Source of the DNA: Streptomyces venezuelae | Lineage (GTDB): Bacteria > Actinomycetota > Actinomycetes > Streptomycetales > Streptomycetaceae | NCBI RefSeq assembly: GCF_008642315.1 | Contig: NZ_CP029192.1 | Location: 5,208,001-5,272,000, forward strand | DNA length: 64,000 nt | Direction: 5' to 3' | Shown here: piece after piece, positions 16,197 to 24,480 of the stretch | Layout of the letters: each line of letters starts with the position of its first letter | Numbering within the stretch: position 1 is the stretch's first letter | Notes under the pieces: generated by a model | Told to the model about the DNA's origin: nothing | The model's input: the letters and a program-made list of their open reading frames with translations, nothing else | The model's database searches: none | Translations under genes and position numbers: made by a program

Positions 16197-17456
16197 GTGA
16201 GCAGCAGCGGCCTCATCTACGCAGTCATCGTCGGGGCCTGGGCCGCCTACTTGGTGCCGATGTGGCTCCGTAGGCAGGACGAGCTGAACGAAGCCCGTCC
16301 GACGGAACGCTTCAGCACCGCCATCCGGCTGCTGTCCGGACGGGCGGGGATGGAGCGCCGATACGCCAAGGACCTGCAAGCGCGCTCGCCCGAGGAAGGG
16401 GAGTCGCTCGACGACCCGGACGGCATCACCGGCTCGGTGGACGTCCGGTCCTTCGTCGCGCCCCCGACCGAGCGCGAGCCCGAACGGGAACGGGAGCGGG
16501 AACCCGAGCGAGAACCGGTACGCGAGCGGGAAGCGGTCAGGGAACGGGAACCCGTGCGGAAGCGGGACCGGGAGCGAGATCGGGATCGGGAGCGTGAATC
16601 CGCGTCGGCCCCCGCGACCGGCGCACCCTCCCGCGAAACACCCGCGCAGCGCGCCGCGTCGGCCGAGGCCGCCGCACGCGCCCGGCGCACCAAGGTGCTC
16701 GCCCGACGCCGACGTACGACGGTCCTCCTCTTCCTCGCCTTCACCATCGGTGCGGTCGTCGCCGCCGTCGGCGGGCTCGCCCTCCTGTGGGTGCCCGCCG
16801 TGCCCGCCGTGCTCCTGAGCGCGTACATCGTCTACCTGCGCGGCCAGGAACGGCGCCGCTTCACGTACACGATGGACCGGCGCAGGGCCGAGGTCGCGGC
16901 GCAGCGGCTGCGCGAGCGGCAGCCCCGGCGCAGGCCCGCGGAGCCGTCGGCCGACGAGTCGGCGGACGACGGCCCGGCGCCCGAGACGGAGACCGGCCTC
17001 TCGGCGCTCGCCGCGGACCGCCGCGCCCTCGTCGAGCAGACCGACCACGCCGAGTGGGTCGACCAGCAGCGCGAGCGGCAGCGCGGCCCCGGCCGCGGCG
17101 ACAGCTGGGACCCGGTCCCGGTGCCGCTGCCGACGTACGTGACCGCGCCGGTCGCCCCGCGCGCCACCGGCAGCGTCGACCTGGGCGCGCCCGACGCGTG
17201 GAGCGCGGCGCGCTCCAGCACCGCGGAACCGACCGCCGAGCCCGCGGCCGACCGCGAGGCGCGGGATGCCCGGGCGGAGCGGGAGCGTCCTTCCGCGGGG
17301 CCGGGCGACATCGACGGGGTCGACGGCGCGGACGCCGCCGGCGGCCGCAGCGACAAGCGCCGGGCGGCGTCCGCGCGGCGCGCCCGTGAGCGCGGCCGCA
17401 CGCCGCTCTTCGACCAGTACGAGGACGGCGACCGGCCGCGCGCGGCGAACGAGTGA
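16197..17456 (+). CDS. sepX: Septal membrane protein SepX (GlpR homologue)
   Basis: A 419-residue membrane protein. The N-terminal SSSGLIYAVIVGAWAAYLVPMWLRRQDELNEARPTERFSTAIRLLSGR is the SepX/GlpR signature: one TM helix (about 5-23) followed by a conserved cytoplasmic motif. A charged linker at 91-135 is almost entirely Arg/Glu/Pro repeats. Two further hydrophobic helices lie at about 174-214, and then a long charged, Ala/Arg-rich tail. SepX is required for stable FtsZ rings and septation in Streptomyces, and its corynebacterial relative GlpR is the receptor of gephyrin-like Glp. Placement in an operon-like run with moeA/glp fits. The GTG at 16197 is chosen over 16164 and 16191 because of the leaderless -10. 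Confidence 0.9.
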   Translation: MSSSGLIYAVIVGAWAAYLVPMWLRRQDELNEARPTERFSTAIRLLSGRAGMERRYAKDLQARSPEEGESLDDPDGITGSVDVRSFVAPPTEREPEREREREPEREPVREREAVREREPVRKRDRERDRDRERESASAPATGAPSRETPAQRAASAEAAARARRTKVLARRRRTTVLLFLAFTIGAVVAAVGGLALLWVPAVPAVLLSAYIVYLRGQERRRFTYTMDRRRAEVAAQRLRERQPRRRPAEPSADESADDGPAPETETGLSALAADRRALVEQTDHAEWVDQQRERQRGPGRGDSWDPVPVPLPTYVTAPVAPRATGSVDLGAPDAWSAARSSTAEPTAEPAADREARDARAERERPSAGPGDIDGVDGADAAGGRSDKRRAASARRARERGRTPLFDQYEDGDRPRAANE

Positions 17457-17497
17457 GGGGCCGTCGGGTCCCCCTGGCCTGACCTGCCAGGAACGGA

Positions 17498-17528
17498 TTT
17501 CCAAGCACCCCGATCGGGATGCTAGAGT
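17498..17528 (+). promoter_or_regulatory. Candidate tRNA-Ala promoter
   Basis: TTCCAA near 17499-17504 and TAGAGT at 17523-17528 are separated by 18 nt. The mature tRNA begins 14 nt after the -10. The -10 is convincing, the -35 weak. Confidence 0.45.
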
Positions 17529-17542
17529 TTCACTCGTTGCAA

Positions 17543-17616
17543 GGGCCTGTGGCGCAGTCTGGTAGCGCACCTCGTTCGCATCGAGGGGGTCTGGGGTTCA
17601 AATCCCCACAGGTCCA
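17543..17616 (+). tRNA. tRNA-Ala(CGC)
   Basis: A 74-nt cloverleaf. The 7-bp acceptor stem GGGCCTG/CAGGTCC includes a G3:U70 pair, the identity element for alanyl-tRNA synthetase. The D-arm is GCGC...GCGC. The anticodon stem CCTCG/CGAGG encloses the loop TTCGCAT, with anticodon CGC reading GCG codons. The T-arm TGGGG-TTCAAAT-CCCCA is canonical. The discriminator is A and no CCA is encoded. GCG is a frequently used Ala codon in this G+C-rich genome. Confidence 0.97.
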
Positions 17617-17626
17617 CTGCACATGA

Positions 17627-17662
17627 GATCCCGTCCAGTTCATCGAACTGGGCGGGATCTTT
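17627..17662 (+). terminator. Terminator after tRNA-Ala
   Basis: GATCCCGTCCAGTTC (17627-17641) and GAACTGGGCGGGATC (17645-17659) form a 15-bp stem with one G-T position and a 3-nt loop, followed by TTT. It begins 11 nt after the tRNA. Confidence 0.92.
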
Positions 17663-17715
17663 GCGTTGTGCACCACGAGTGGTTCCTCTCGGCGTGTGAT
17701 GTACGTCGCGCTCGA

Positions 17716-17727
17716 TACATTTGATGC
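17716..17727 (+). promoter_or_regulatory. Probable -10 of leaderless lipoprotein-kinase transcript
   Basis: TACATT at 17716-17721, then 6 nt, then ATG at 17728. No ribosome-binding site precedes the gene. Confidence 0.5.
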
Positions 17728-18180
17728 ATGTTGTCCCCTTTGCGGGTTACTGTCCCGTTGGCTGTCGCGCTGGTGCTGGGCGGGTGTGCCGCCGAGCCTC
17801 GGGGGCTGCACGTGGAGGGGTCCGCGTTGCAGCCTTCGCGGGTGGCCGGGCCCGTCTACATCGCGGACGCGGCCGGCGTCGCGTTGCAGCAGCCGACGTC
17901 GGCGCAGCTCACCGAGTACGTCGTGGTCTCGCAACTGAGCTGGCGGGACTGGGGCGGGCCGACCGCGCGGGCCACCGGGAAACTCGGTGGGCCCTGGTGC
18001 AGTCCCAAGTGCTCCGACGATCCGTACGACGCGACGCTGACGCTGAGCGGGCTCGAGCAGCAGGAGCGCATGGCGTACTACCGGCGGGCGACCGTCGAGC
18101 CGAAGAAGCCGGAGGACCTGCCCGCGGCGGCGGTGAACGTGCAGTTCCAGGGGATTCGGCTGTCGATCCCGGACATCTGA
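17728..18180 (+). CDS. Putative lipoprotein upstream of a sensor kinase
   Basis: A 150-residue secreted protein. A type II signal peptide is followed by the lipobox LVLGGC, with acylated Cys at about residue 20. The mature part has no recognised domain. It contains a WCSPKCSDDPYDATLTL segment whose two cysteines could pair, and ends in a beta-rich QFQGIRLSIPDI. It is followed 22 nt later by a histidine kinase. This arrangement resembles CseA (a lipoprotein that tunes the CseBC sensor in Streptomyces), although sequence homology to CseA is not evident. The inferred role is to modulate the kinase on the outer face of the membrane. Confidence 0.75.
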   Translation: MLSPLRVTVPLAVALVLGGCAAEPRGLHVEGSALQPSRVAGPVYIADAAGVALQQPTSAQLTEYVVVSQLSWRDWGGPTARATGKLGGPWCSPKCSDDPYDATLTLSGLEQQERMAYYRRATVEPKKPEDLPAAAVNVQFQGIRLSIPDI

Positions 18181-18202
18181 GGGCGCGGGGAACGGGAACG
18201 GT

Positions 18203-19417
18203 ATGGGGCTGCGGACCAAGATCGGTGTCGCCATCGCGGGAACTGCCGCGCTGGTGTCCGTCGTCATGGGGCTGCTCGTCCACCATCGGACCGTCGACGC
18301 CCAGTACGCGGGTGCGCGCAGCCAGATCGGGGACCGGCTGCAGACCGCCGTGCAGGACCACGCGGCCGGGGTCGACGGGGACCGCACTCTCATCGACCCG
18401 GTCGACCTGCCGGGGCCGCTCGCCGGGGCTGTGGCGAACGGGCAGTGGGGCGTCTATCTGGACCGGACCGGGCGCATCCCGCAGCTGTGGGCGGCGAGCA
18501 GGTACGGGAAGGAGGTCGTCGCGCTGAAGCGGCCCTATGACAGGGAGGCGGAGACCGTACGGGATCTCGACCGGGTGCTGTGGATCTCCGGTGGGTTCGG
18601 GACCGCCCTCGCCTGTGTGGCCGGGCTGCTCGTCGCCACCCGGCTCGGGCGGCGGCTCAGGACGAAGGCCGGGGCGGCGCAGCGCATCGCGGAGGGGGAC
18701 CTCACGGCGCGGCTCCCGCTGCGCGGCAAGGACGAGATCACCCGGCTCGCGTCCGCCGTGAACACGATGGCCGACGCGCTCGCCGCCCGGTTGCAGGCCG
18801 AGCGCGAGGTGACCGCGAACATCGCGCACGAACTGCGCACCCCGGTGGCCGGCATGGTGACGGCGGCCGGGCTGCTGCCGCCGGGGCGCCCCTCCGAGCT
18901 GGTGCGGGAGTCCGCGGCGCGGCTGCGGGCACTCGTCGACGACGTCATCGAGGTGGCGCGGCTCGACGGAGCGGGGGAGCAGGTCGCGGCCGAGCAGTGC
19001 GAGTTGGGGGCGCTGGTGCGCCGGTCGGCTGCCGCCGGGGCCGCGGGTGCGGACGGCGTGAGCGTCGACGTCGTGCGGGACGTGGCGGTGGTGACGGATC
19101 CGCGGCGCGTGGAGCGGATCGTCGCCAACCTCGTCAGCAACGCGCTGCGGCACGGGGCGGCGCCGGTGACGGTGGAGGTCGACGGCGGGGTGGTGCGGGT
19201 GCGGGACTCCGGGGGCGGCTTCCCGGAGTCCCTGCTGTCCGGTGGGCCGCAGCGGTTCCGGAGCGGGTGCGGGGAGAAGGGCGTGGGCCTCGGGCTGGGG
19301 CTGACGATCGCGCAGGGGCAGGCGCAGGTGCTCGGGGCCGGGCTGCGGTTCGGCAATCCGGCGGGGGGCGGGGCCGAGGCGGTGCTCGATCTGAGGTCGG
19401 CGGTCACGGGCGACTGA
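18203..19417 (+). CDS. Orphan sensor histidine kinase
   Basis: A 404-residue two-component kinase. TM1 (about 7-26) and TM2 (about 126-145) bracket a roughly 100-residue extracellular sensor. A HAMP domain follows (RIAEGDLTARLPLRGKDEITRLASAVNTMADAL). The phospho-acceptor is His209 in TANIAHELRTPVAGM. The ATPase domain shows the N box RIVANLVSNALRHG, the G1 box VRDSGGGFP and G2 GVGLGLGLTIAQ. No response regulator gene lies on either side, so it is an orphan or pairs elsewhere. The upstream lipoprotein, in the same transcript, is its probable accessory. The start is an ATG with GGAACGG upstream. Confidence 0.92.
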   Translation: MGLRTKIGVAIAGTAALVSVVMGLLVHHRTVDAQYAGARSQIGDRLQTAVQDHAAGVDGDRTLIDPVDLPGPLAGAVANGQWGVYLDRTGRIPQLWAASRYGKEVVALKRPYDREAETVRDLDRVLWISGGFGTALACVAGLLVATRLGRRLRTKAGAAQRIAEGDLTARLPLRGKDEITRLASAVNTMADALAARLQAEREVTANIAHELRTPVAGMVTAAGLLPPGRPSELVRESAARLRALVDDVIEVARLDGAGEQVAAEQCELGALVRRSAAAGAAGADGVSVDVVRDVAVVTDPRRVERIVANLVSNALRHGAAPVTVEVDGGVVRVRDSGGGFPESLLSGGPQRFRSGCGEKGVGLGLGLTIAQGQAQVLGAGLRFGNPAGGGAEAVLDLRSAVTGD

Positions 19418-19489
19418 GCGGCAGGGCGGGGTTGCGGCAGGGGGCCCCGACGTCTTCGACCGGTCACGCATGGAGCGGCCAGGGCGAGG

Positions 19490-20020
19490 CTACAGGGTCT
19501 TTTCGTAGCAGCGGCTCAGGTCGTCGAAGCGGTAGAGGCCGAACTTCTCCGGTGCGAGGGTGTAGCCGCTTGAGGTGTACAGGGCTATCGCCTCGGGCTG
19601 CTTCGTGCCCGTCTCCAGGACCATGCGGACCCGGCCCGCCGCCTTCGCGTCGGCCTCGAGTGCCGCGAGTATGTGGCGGGCGAGGCCCAGGCCCCGGGCC
19701 TGCGGAGTGACGTACATCCGCTTCAGCTCGGCGTCGCCGTCCCGGTAGTTCTCGTCGTGTTCGGTGTTCCCGTCCATGCTGCGCCAGCCGCCCGTGGCCA
19801 GTGCGGTGCCGTGCTCGTCGTATGCGATGAAGTAGCGGCCGCGCGGCGGCTCGAACATGGTCGGGTCGAGGGGTGTGATGTCTCCCTCGTCGCCGTAGCG
19901 CTCCGCGTATTCGAGCTGGACGAGGTCGTTGAGGCGGACCGCGTCGGGGTGCGCGAAGGTGACGGTGCGCAGTTCCGGCGCGGCGGCGGTTGGGGCGGTG
20001 GCGTTTGTCTGGATAGTCAT
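19490..20020 (-). CDS. GNAT family N-acetyltransferase
   Basis: A 176-residue acetyltransferase. The acetyl-CoA loop is in KRMYVTPQARGLGLARHILAALEADA (Q/RxxGxG/A type), followed by RMVLETGTKQPEAIALYTSSGYTLAPEKFG, typical of small-molecule GNATs. A GGWRSMDGNTEHDENYRDGDAELK segment forms the substrate side. The ATG at 20020 is chosen over 20029 because a TACGAT -10-like hexamer ends 7 nt upstream of it, and the only Shine-Dalgarno-like GGAG is too close. It is divergent from the exonuclease gene, with 92 nt between starts. The substrate is unknown. Confidence 0.85.
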   Translation of the reverse strand: MTIQTNATAPTAAAPELRTVTFAHPDAVRLNDLVQLEYAERYGDEGDITPLDPTMFEPPRGRYFIAYDEHGTALATGGWRSMDGNTEHDENYRDGDAELKRMYVTPQARGLGLARHILAALEADAKAAGRVRMVLETGTKQPEAIALYTSSGYTLAPEKFGLYRFDDLSRCYEKTL

Positions 20021-20100
20021 GCGCTCCATCGTACTTCTATGCGTTACGGGAGATGGGTGTGGTGGCGGTGGTGCCGGACCAGTGTGCCGGTAGGGGCCGG

Positions 20101-20112
20101 TATCGTGCCGGG
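20101..20112 (+). promoter_or_regulatory. Probable -10 of leaderless exonuclease III transcript
   Basis: TATCGT at 20101-20106, then 6 nt, then ATG at 20113. Confidence 0.55.
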
Positions 20113-20904
20113 ATGCTCACTGTGACCAGCGTGAATGTGAACGGGCTGCGCGCCGCCGCCAAGAAGGGCTTCGTGGAGTGGCTCGCCGACACCTCGGCCG
20201 ATGTGGTGTGCCTCCAGGAGGTGCGGGCCGAGGAGCACCAGCTGCCCGAGGAGGTGCGGGCCCCCGAGGGCTGGCACGTCGTGCACGCGCCCGCCGCCGC
20301 CAAGGGGCGCGCCGGTGTCTCGCTGTACACGCGCCGTGAGCCGGACCGGGTGCGGGTCGGGTTCGGGTCGCAGGAGTTCGACGGCAGCGGCCGGTACGTC
20401 GAGGCGGACCTGCCGGGCGTCACCGTGGCCAGCCTGTATCTGCCCTCCGGTGAGGTCGGCACCGAGCGGCAGGACGAGAAGATCCGCTTCATGGACGAGT
20501 TCCTCGCCTACCTGAAGGAACTCAAGGTGCGGGCCGCCGCCGACGGACGCCACGTCGTCGTCTGCGGCGACTGGAACATCGCCCACAAAGAGGCCGACCT
20601 CAAGAACTGGAAGGGCAACAAGAAGAACTCCGGGTTCCTGCCGGAGGAGCGCGCCTGGATGGACGAGGTCTTCGCGGAGTACGAGGACGTCGTGCGGGCG
20701 CAGCACCCGAACGTCGAGGGCCCCTACTCGTGGTGGTCCTACCGGGGGCGCGCCTTCGACAACGACACGGGCTGGCGCATCGACTACCAGGTCGCGACGG
20801 CGGGCCTCGCCGAGCGCGCGCTGAAGGCGTACGTGGAGCGCGCCGCGAGCCACGGCGAGCGGTGGAGCGACCACGCGCCCGTGACGGTGGTCTACGACCT
20901 GTAG
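20113..20904 (+). CDS. xthA: Exodeoxyribonuclease III
   Basis: A 263-residue AP endonuclease/3'-5' exonuclease for base-excision repair. The exonuclease-endonuclease-phosphatase fold motifs are all visible: VTSVNVNGLRAAAKKGF (Asn ligand), VVCLQEVRAEE (metal-binding Glu), VVVCGDWNIAHKEADL (catalytic Asp and Asn), RIDYQVAT and ERWSDHAPV (Asp-His pair). Length matches the family. The open frame begins at 20053, but the ATG at 20113 fits both homology and the leaderless -10. It is monocistronic and divergent from the GNAT gene. Confidence 0.95.
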   Translation: MLTVTSVNVNGLRAAAKKGFVEWLADTSADVVCLQEVRAEEHQLPEEVRAPEGWHVVHAPAAAKGRAGVSLYTRREPDRVRVGFGSQEFDGSGRYVEADLPGVTVASLYLPSGEVGTERQDEKIRFMDEFLAYLKELKVRAAADGRHVVVCGDWNIAHKEADLKNWKGNKKNSGFLPEERAWMDEVFAEYEDVVRAQHPNVEGPYSWWSYRGRAFDNDTGWRIDYQVATAGLAERALKAYVERAASHGERWSDHAPVTVVYDL

Positions 20905-21041
20905 GCCCCCTCGTCCTCCGCCGGGGTGGTTCTCCGGCGGGACACGGGCACAAAGTCCGGTAGAAGGCTGTCCCGGGGCCGGGCGGCATGGCAGATTTCG
21001 GTCGCGTACATGACCAACTGTCGAGCCGTCAGGGGGATTTC

Positions 21042-22070
21042 ATGTCGGCCATGCCTTCCAGACGTGCCGTCGTGCTGGGCGCGGCGGGTGCCGGGATCGG
21101 GGCGGCGCTGCCCGCCACGCGCGCGTACGCGACGGGCGGCGGCGACGGGGTCCCCGTCGGTACGCCGCCCGTACTGCTGACCGAGCAGGCCACCAGGCGC
21201 CTCCTCGTGCTCGACCCGCGGCGCCGCGTCTGGGACCCGGAAGCCGACCCGTCCGTCGTCCGCTGGGCGTTCTCGCCGGTCGGCGACCCCCGCTACGAGG
21301 ATCTGCTGCCGGATGTGAGCTGGGTGTATCCGTGCGAGGCGAAGGTTCGGCTGCACCGGCGGCGCACATACGTCCTGACGACGGCGTCGTTCGGATTCGT
21401 GGCCGTCGTCGAGCACCCCACCGGCAGGCGGTACTGGGGCACGGCGATCGGGCCCGGCGACGACCTGTTCAATCCGCACAGCGCCGAGATCCTGCCCGAC
21501 GGCAACGTGGCCGTCGCGTGCAGCACGGGCGCGCGGGTACGGCTGTACGCGGCGTCGCAGGGGCCGCGGGCCACGCGGTTCGCCGAGGCGGAGCTGAAGG
21601 GGGCGCACGCGCTGCACTGGGACCGCGCGCGGCAGGTGCTCCGGGCCCTCGGTGACGACGAGTTGGTGACGTACGCCGTGGGCGGGACCGCCGCGCGGCC
21701 GACGCTGGAGCGGAAGGACGCGGTCGGTCTTCCGGTCGGCACGCCGGGGAAGACGCCTGGCGGCCACGACCTGTTCCCCGTCGCCGGGCGGCGGGGGCGG
21801 CTGTGGGTGACGACCAACGCGGCCGTGTTCCAGTACGAGCCGAAGGGCCGCGTCTTCGTGCAGGACTTCGCCGGGGCCGCGGAGATCTCGCGCAAGTCCG
21901 TGAAGGCCGTCGGCGACGATCCGCGCACCGGGCAGGTCCTGACCACCGTCCCGGAGCCCGGTCTCGGGGAGACCTGGTGGACCACGACGGTGAGCGTGCA
22001 CCGGCCGGAGTCCGCCTACAAGCTGGTCGACGGCGGCATCTACAAGGCGCGGTGGTGGCTCCCGTACTGA
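21042..22070 (+). CDS. Tat-exported protein, propeller-like (possibly DUF6528)
   Basis: A 342-residue secreted protein. The N-terminus MPSRRAVVLGAAGAGIGAALPATRAYA has the twin-arginine pattern and an AYA cleavage site, so it is likely folded before export. The mature part contains repeated Trp-rich beta-strand blocks such as RRVWDPE, HSAEILPDGNVAVACSTGARVRLY and HALHWDRARQVLRALGDDELVTYAV, consistent with a six-bladed propeller that reads out stored values. I believe this family is labelled DUF6528, but could not check. The ATG at 21042 has AGGGGG 6 nt upstream; the open frame starts at 20988. The function is unknown. Confidence 0.8.
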   Translation: MSAMPSRRAVVLGAAGAGIGAALPATRAYATGGGDGVPVGTPPVLLTEQATRRLLVLDPRRRVWDPEADPSVVRWAFSPVGDPRYEDLLPDVSWVYPCEAKVRLHRRRTYVLTTASFGFVAVVEHPTGRRYWGTAIGPGDDLFNPHSAEILPDGNVAVACSTGARVRLYAASQGPRATRFAEAELKGAHALHWDRARQVLRALGDDELVTYAVGGTAARPTLERKDAVGLPVGTPGKTPGGHDLFPVAGRRGRLWVTTNAAVFQYEPKGRVFVQDFAGAAEISRKSVKAVGDDPRTGQVLTTVPEPGLGETWWTTTVSVHRPESAYKLVDGGIYKARWWLPY

Positions 22071-22079
22071 GAGCCCGTG

Positions 22080-22796
22080 TCAGCTCTCCTTGAGGCGGCG
22101 GTCCAGCGCCATGGACAGCTCCGCCTCCACCACGCTCTTGGCGAGCGGGCGCAGCTGGTCGATGTCGACGTCGGTGGTGTCCGGTGTGTGCGTGCGCATG
22201 ACGGTGATGAACAACTCGGCGAGCGCGTCGGCGTGTTCGCGCACGCGCTGGCCCGCTTCCAGGACGGCGGCCAGCGGCACCCCCTTGCGCACCAGGGTGG
22301 ACGAGGCGTCCAGCAGGCGGCGGCTGATGTGGACGAGCTCGTCGCCGTCCGTGCCGAGATAGCCGAGGTCCAGGGCGGCGACGAGGTTCTCGGGGGTGAC
22401 CTCGCCGGCGAAGTGGTCGGCGAGCTCCTCGGGCGTGAGGCGGACCGGCTGCTCCTCGGTCGGCTCGCCGAGGCCGAGGAGTTCGCCCACGTCGCGGCCC
22501 TTCTCGAAGGCGTCGGCCAGCTCGGCGATGCCGTTCAGGGTGTGGCCGCGCTCCAGGAGGGCGGCGATCGTGCGGAGTCTGGCCAGGTGGTGCTCGTCGT
22601 ACCAGGCGATGCGGCCCTCGCGGCGGGGCGGCGGGATCAGTCCGCGCTCGCGGTAGAAGCGCACGGTGCGCACGGTGATGCCGGCCTCCTCGGCCAGCGC
22701 CTCCATGCGGAACTCGCGTACGCCGCCGTCCGGAGTGCCCCCGCCCGCGCCGCCGGAGGGTGCGTGCCCGGCTCCGCCTTCTCGTTCGTCTGCCAC
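22080..22796 (-). CDS. MerR family transcriptional regulator
   Basis: A 238-residue regulator. After 28 disordered Gly/Ala residues comes the MerR winged helix-turn-helix: FRMEALAEEAGITVRTVRFYRERGLIPPPRREGRIAWYDEHHLARL, with the usual RFYRERGL turn. A dimerisation helix (RTIAALLERGHTLNGIAEL) and an effector domain of about 140 residues without the Cys ligands of metal sensors follow. It is transcribed away from the monooxygenase operon and probably controls it. The GTG start has TAGGCT 6 nt upstream, consistent with a leaderless message. Confidence 0.9.
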   Translation of the reverse strand: MADEREGGAGHAPSGGAGGGTPDGGVREFRMEALAEEAGITVRTVRFYRERGLIPPPRREGRIAWYDEHHLARLRTIAALLERGHTLNGIAELADAFEKGRDVGELLGLGEPTEEQPVRLTPEELADHFAGEVTPENLVAALDLGYLGTDGDELVHISRRLLDASSTLVRKGVPLAAVLEAGQRVREHADALAELFITVMRTHTPDTTDVDIDQLRPLAKSVVEAELSMALDRRLKES

Positions 22797-22802
22797 GTGG
22801 GA

Positions 22803-22808
22803 AGCCTA
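22803..22808 (-). promoter_or_regulatory. Probable -10 of leaderless MerR transcript
   Basis: TAGGCT on the minus strand ends 6 nt before the GTG at 22796. No ribosome-binding site is present. Confidence 0.5.
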
Positions 22809-22907
22809 GCCGGACCCGACGGACACCCCCTGGGGTCATACCGTCGGTAACTTTCCCCCGCCGAACCCCTACCCATGAGTACGCGACTGCCTTACTCTCC
22901 CAATTGC

Positions 22908-22923
22908 GCCAGTAGACACTGGC
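22908..22923. promoter_or_regulatory. Inverted repeat before the monooxygenase operon
   Basis: GCCAGT (22908-22913), 4-nt spacer, ACTGGC (22918-22923). It lies 31 nt upstream of the monooxygenase start, in the 157-nt region shared with the divergent MerR gene. Candidate operator for that MerR protein. Confidence 0.5.
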
Positions 22924-22953
22924 AGGGTTCAGGTACTTCCGGGAGGCGGCGGA

Positions 22954-24480
22954 ATGACAGAGCACGAGCACGTACGGGTGGCGGTGATCGGATCCGGCTT
23001 CGGCGGCCTCGGTGCCGCCGTGCGGTTGCGCCGCGAGGGCATCATCGACTTCGTCGTCCTGGAGCGCGCCGGCGCGGTGGGCGGCACCTGGCGCGACAAC
23101 AGTTACCCGGGCTGCGCCTGCGACGTGCCCTCCCACCTGTACTCGTTCTCGTTCGCGCCCAACCCGGACTGGCCGCGCACCTTCTCCGGCCAGGAGCACA
23201 TCCGGGAGTACCTGGAGCACGTCGCCGACACCTTCCGGCTCCGCCCGCATCTGCGCCTCGACACCGAGGTGAAGCTGATGACCTGGGACGCCGACCGGCT
23301 GCACTGGGTCATCGAGACCAGCAACGGCACCTACACCGCCGACGTCGTCGTCTCCGCCACCGGGCCGCTCTCCGACCCCAAGACCCCGGACATCCCCGGC
23401 ATCGACACCTTCCCCGGCAAGGTCTTCCACTCGGCCCGCTGGGACCACGACTACGACCTCAGCGGCAAGCGCGTCGCCATGATCGGCACCGGCGCCTCCG
23501 CCATCCAGATCGTGCCCGAGATCCAGAAGAAGGTCGGCAGGCTCACCCTCTTCCAGCGCACGCCCCCGTGGGTGATGCCGCGCGCCGACCGTGCCATCTC
23601 CGGCGCCGAGCGCTGGCTGCACAAGCAGCTGCCCTTCACCACGCAGGCCAGGCGCGGCCTCCTGTGGGGCATCCGGGAGCTGCAGGTCCAGGCGTTCACC
23701 AAGCGGCCCAACGAGCTCGGCATGGTCGAGCAGATCGCCAAGCGGAACATGTACCGGGCCATCAAGGACCCGGCGCTGCGGGCCAAGCTGACCCCGACGT
23801 ACCGCATCGGCTGCAAGCGGATCCTGCTCTCCAACACGTACTACCCGGCGCTCGCGAAGCCCAATGTCGACGTCGTCGCCAGCGGTCTGAGCGAGGTGCG
23901 GGGCAACACCGTCGTCGCCGCGGACGGCACGGAGACCGAGGTCGACGCGATCGTCTTCGGCACCGGCTTCCACGTCACGGACATGCCGATCGCCGAGCGC
24001 GTGGTGGGCGACGAGGGGCAGACCCTCATGGAGAGCTGGAAGGGCGGCATGAACGCGCTGCGCGGCGCGACCGCGGCCGGCTTCCCCAACTGGATGACGA
24101 TCATCGGCCCGAACACCGGGCTCGGGAACTCCTCCATGATCCTGATGATCGAGTCGCAGCTGAACTACATGGCGGACTACCTGCGCCAGCTCGACGTCCT
24201 CGGGGGCCGCGCCGCCCTCGCCGCGCGGGCCGACTCCGTGAGCGCCTGGAACCACCGGGTGCAGGAGCGGATGAAGCGGACCGTGTGGAACACCGGCGGC
24301 TGCAACAGCTGGTACCTCGACGAGAACGGTGTCAACACCACCGTCTGGCCCGGCACGACCACCGAGTTCAGGGCGGCGACGCGGCGGGTCGACCTCTCCG
24401 AGTACGAGGTGGTGCGGCCCCCGAAGCCGCAGCCCGCGGCACAGGCCTCCCGCAGGAAGAAGGCCGAGGCCGGGACATGA
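22954..24480 (+). CDS. Flavin-containing monooxygenase, Baeyer-Villiger type
   Basis: A 508-residue FAD/NADPH monooxygenase. The FAD-binding motif is VIGSGFGGLGAAV near the N-terminus. The Baeyer-Villiger fingerprint FPGKVFHSARWDHD fits FxGxxxHxxxW(P/D). The NADPH-binding motif is MIGTGASAIQIVPEI, and the late IVFGTGFHVTDMP and GPNTGLGNSS segments are typical. It would insert oxygen next to a ketone or oxidise a soft heteroatom. The start has GGAGGCGG upstream. Its stop overlaps the next start (ATGA). The same trio of activities (FMO, hydrolase, SDR) occurs in the mycobacterial mymA operon. The substrate is unknown. Confidence 0.93.
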   Translation: MTEHEHVRVAVIGSGFGGLGAAVRLRREGIIDFVVLERAGAVGGTWRDNSYPGCACDVPSHLYSFSFAPNPDWPRTFSGQEHIREYLEHVADTFRLRPHLRLDTEVKLMTWDADRLHWVIETSNGTYTADVVVSATGPLSDPKTPDIPGIDTFPGKVFHSARWDHDYDLSGKRVAMIGTGASAIQIVPEIQKKVGRLTLFQRTPPWVMPRADRAISGAERWLHKQLPFTTQARRGLLWGIRELQVQAFTKRPNELGMVEQIAKRNMYRAIKDPALRAKLTPTYRIGCKRILLSNTYYPALAKPNVDVVASGLSEVRGNTVVAADGTETEVDAIVFGTGFHVTDMPIAERVVGDEGQTLMESWKGGMNALRGATAAGFPNWMTIIGPNTGLGNSSMILMIESQLNYMADYLRQLDVLGGRAALAARADSVSAWNHRVQERMKRTVWNTGGCNSWYLDENGVNTTVWPGTTTEFRAATRRVDLSEYEVVRPPKPQPAAQASRRKKAEAGT

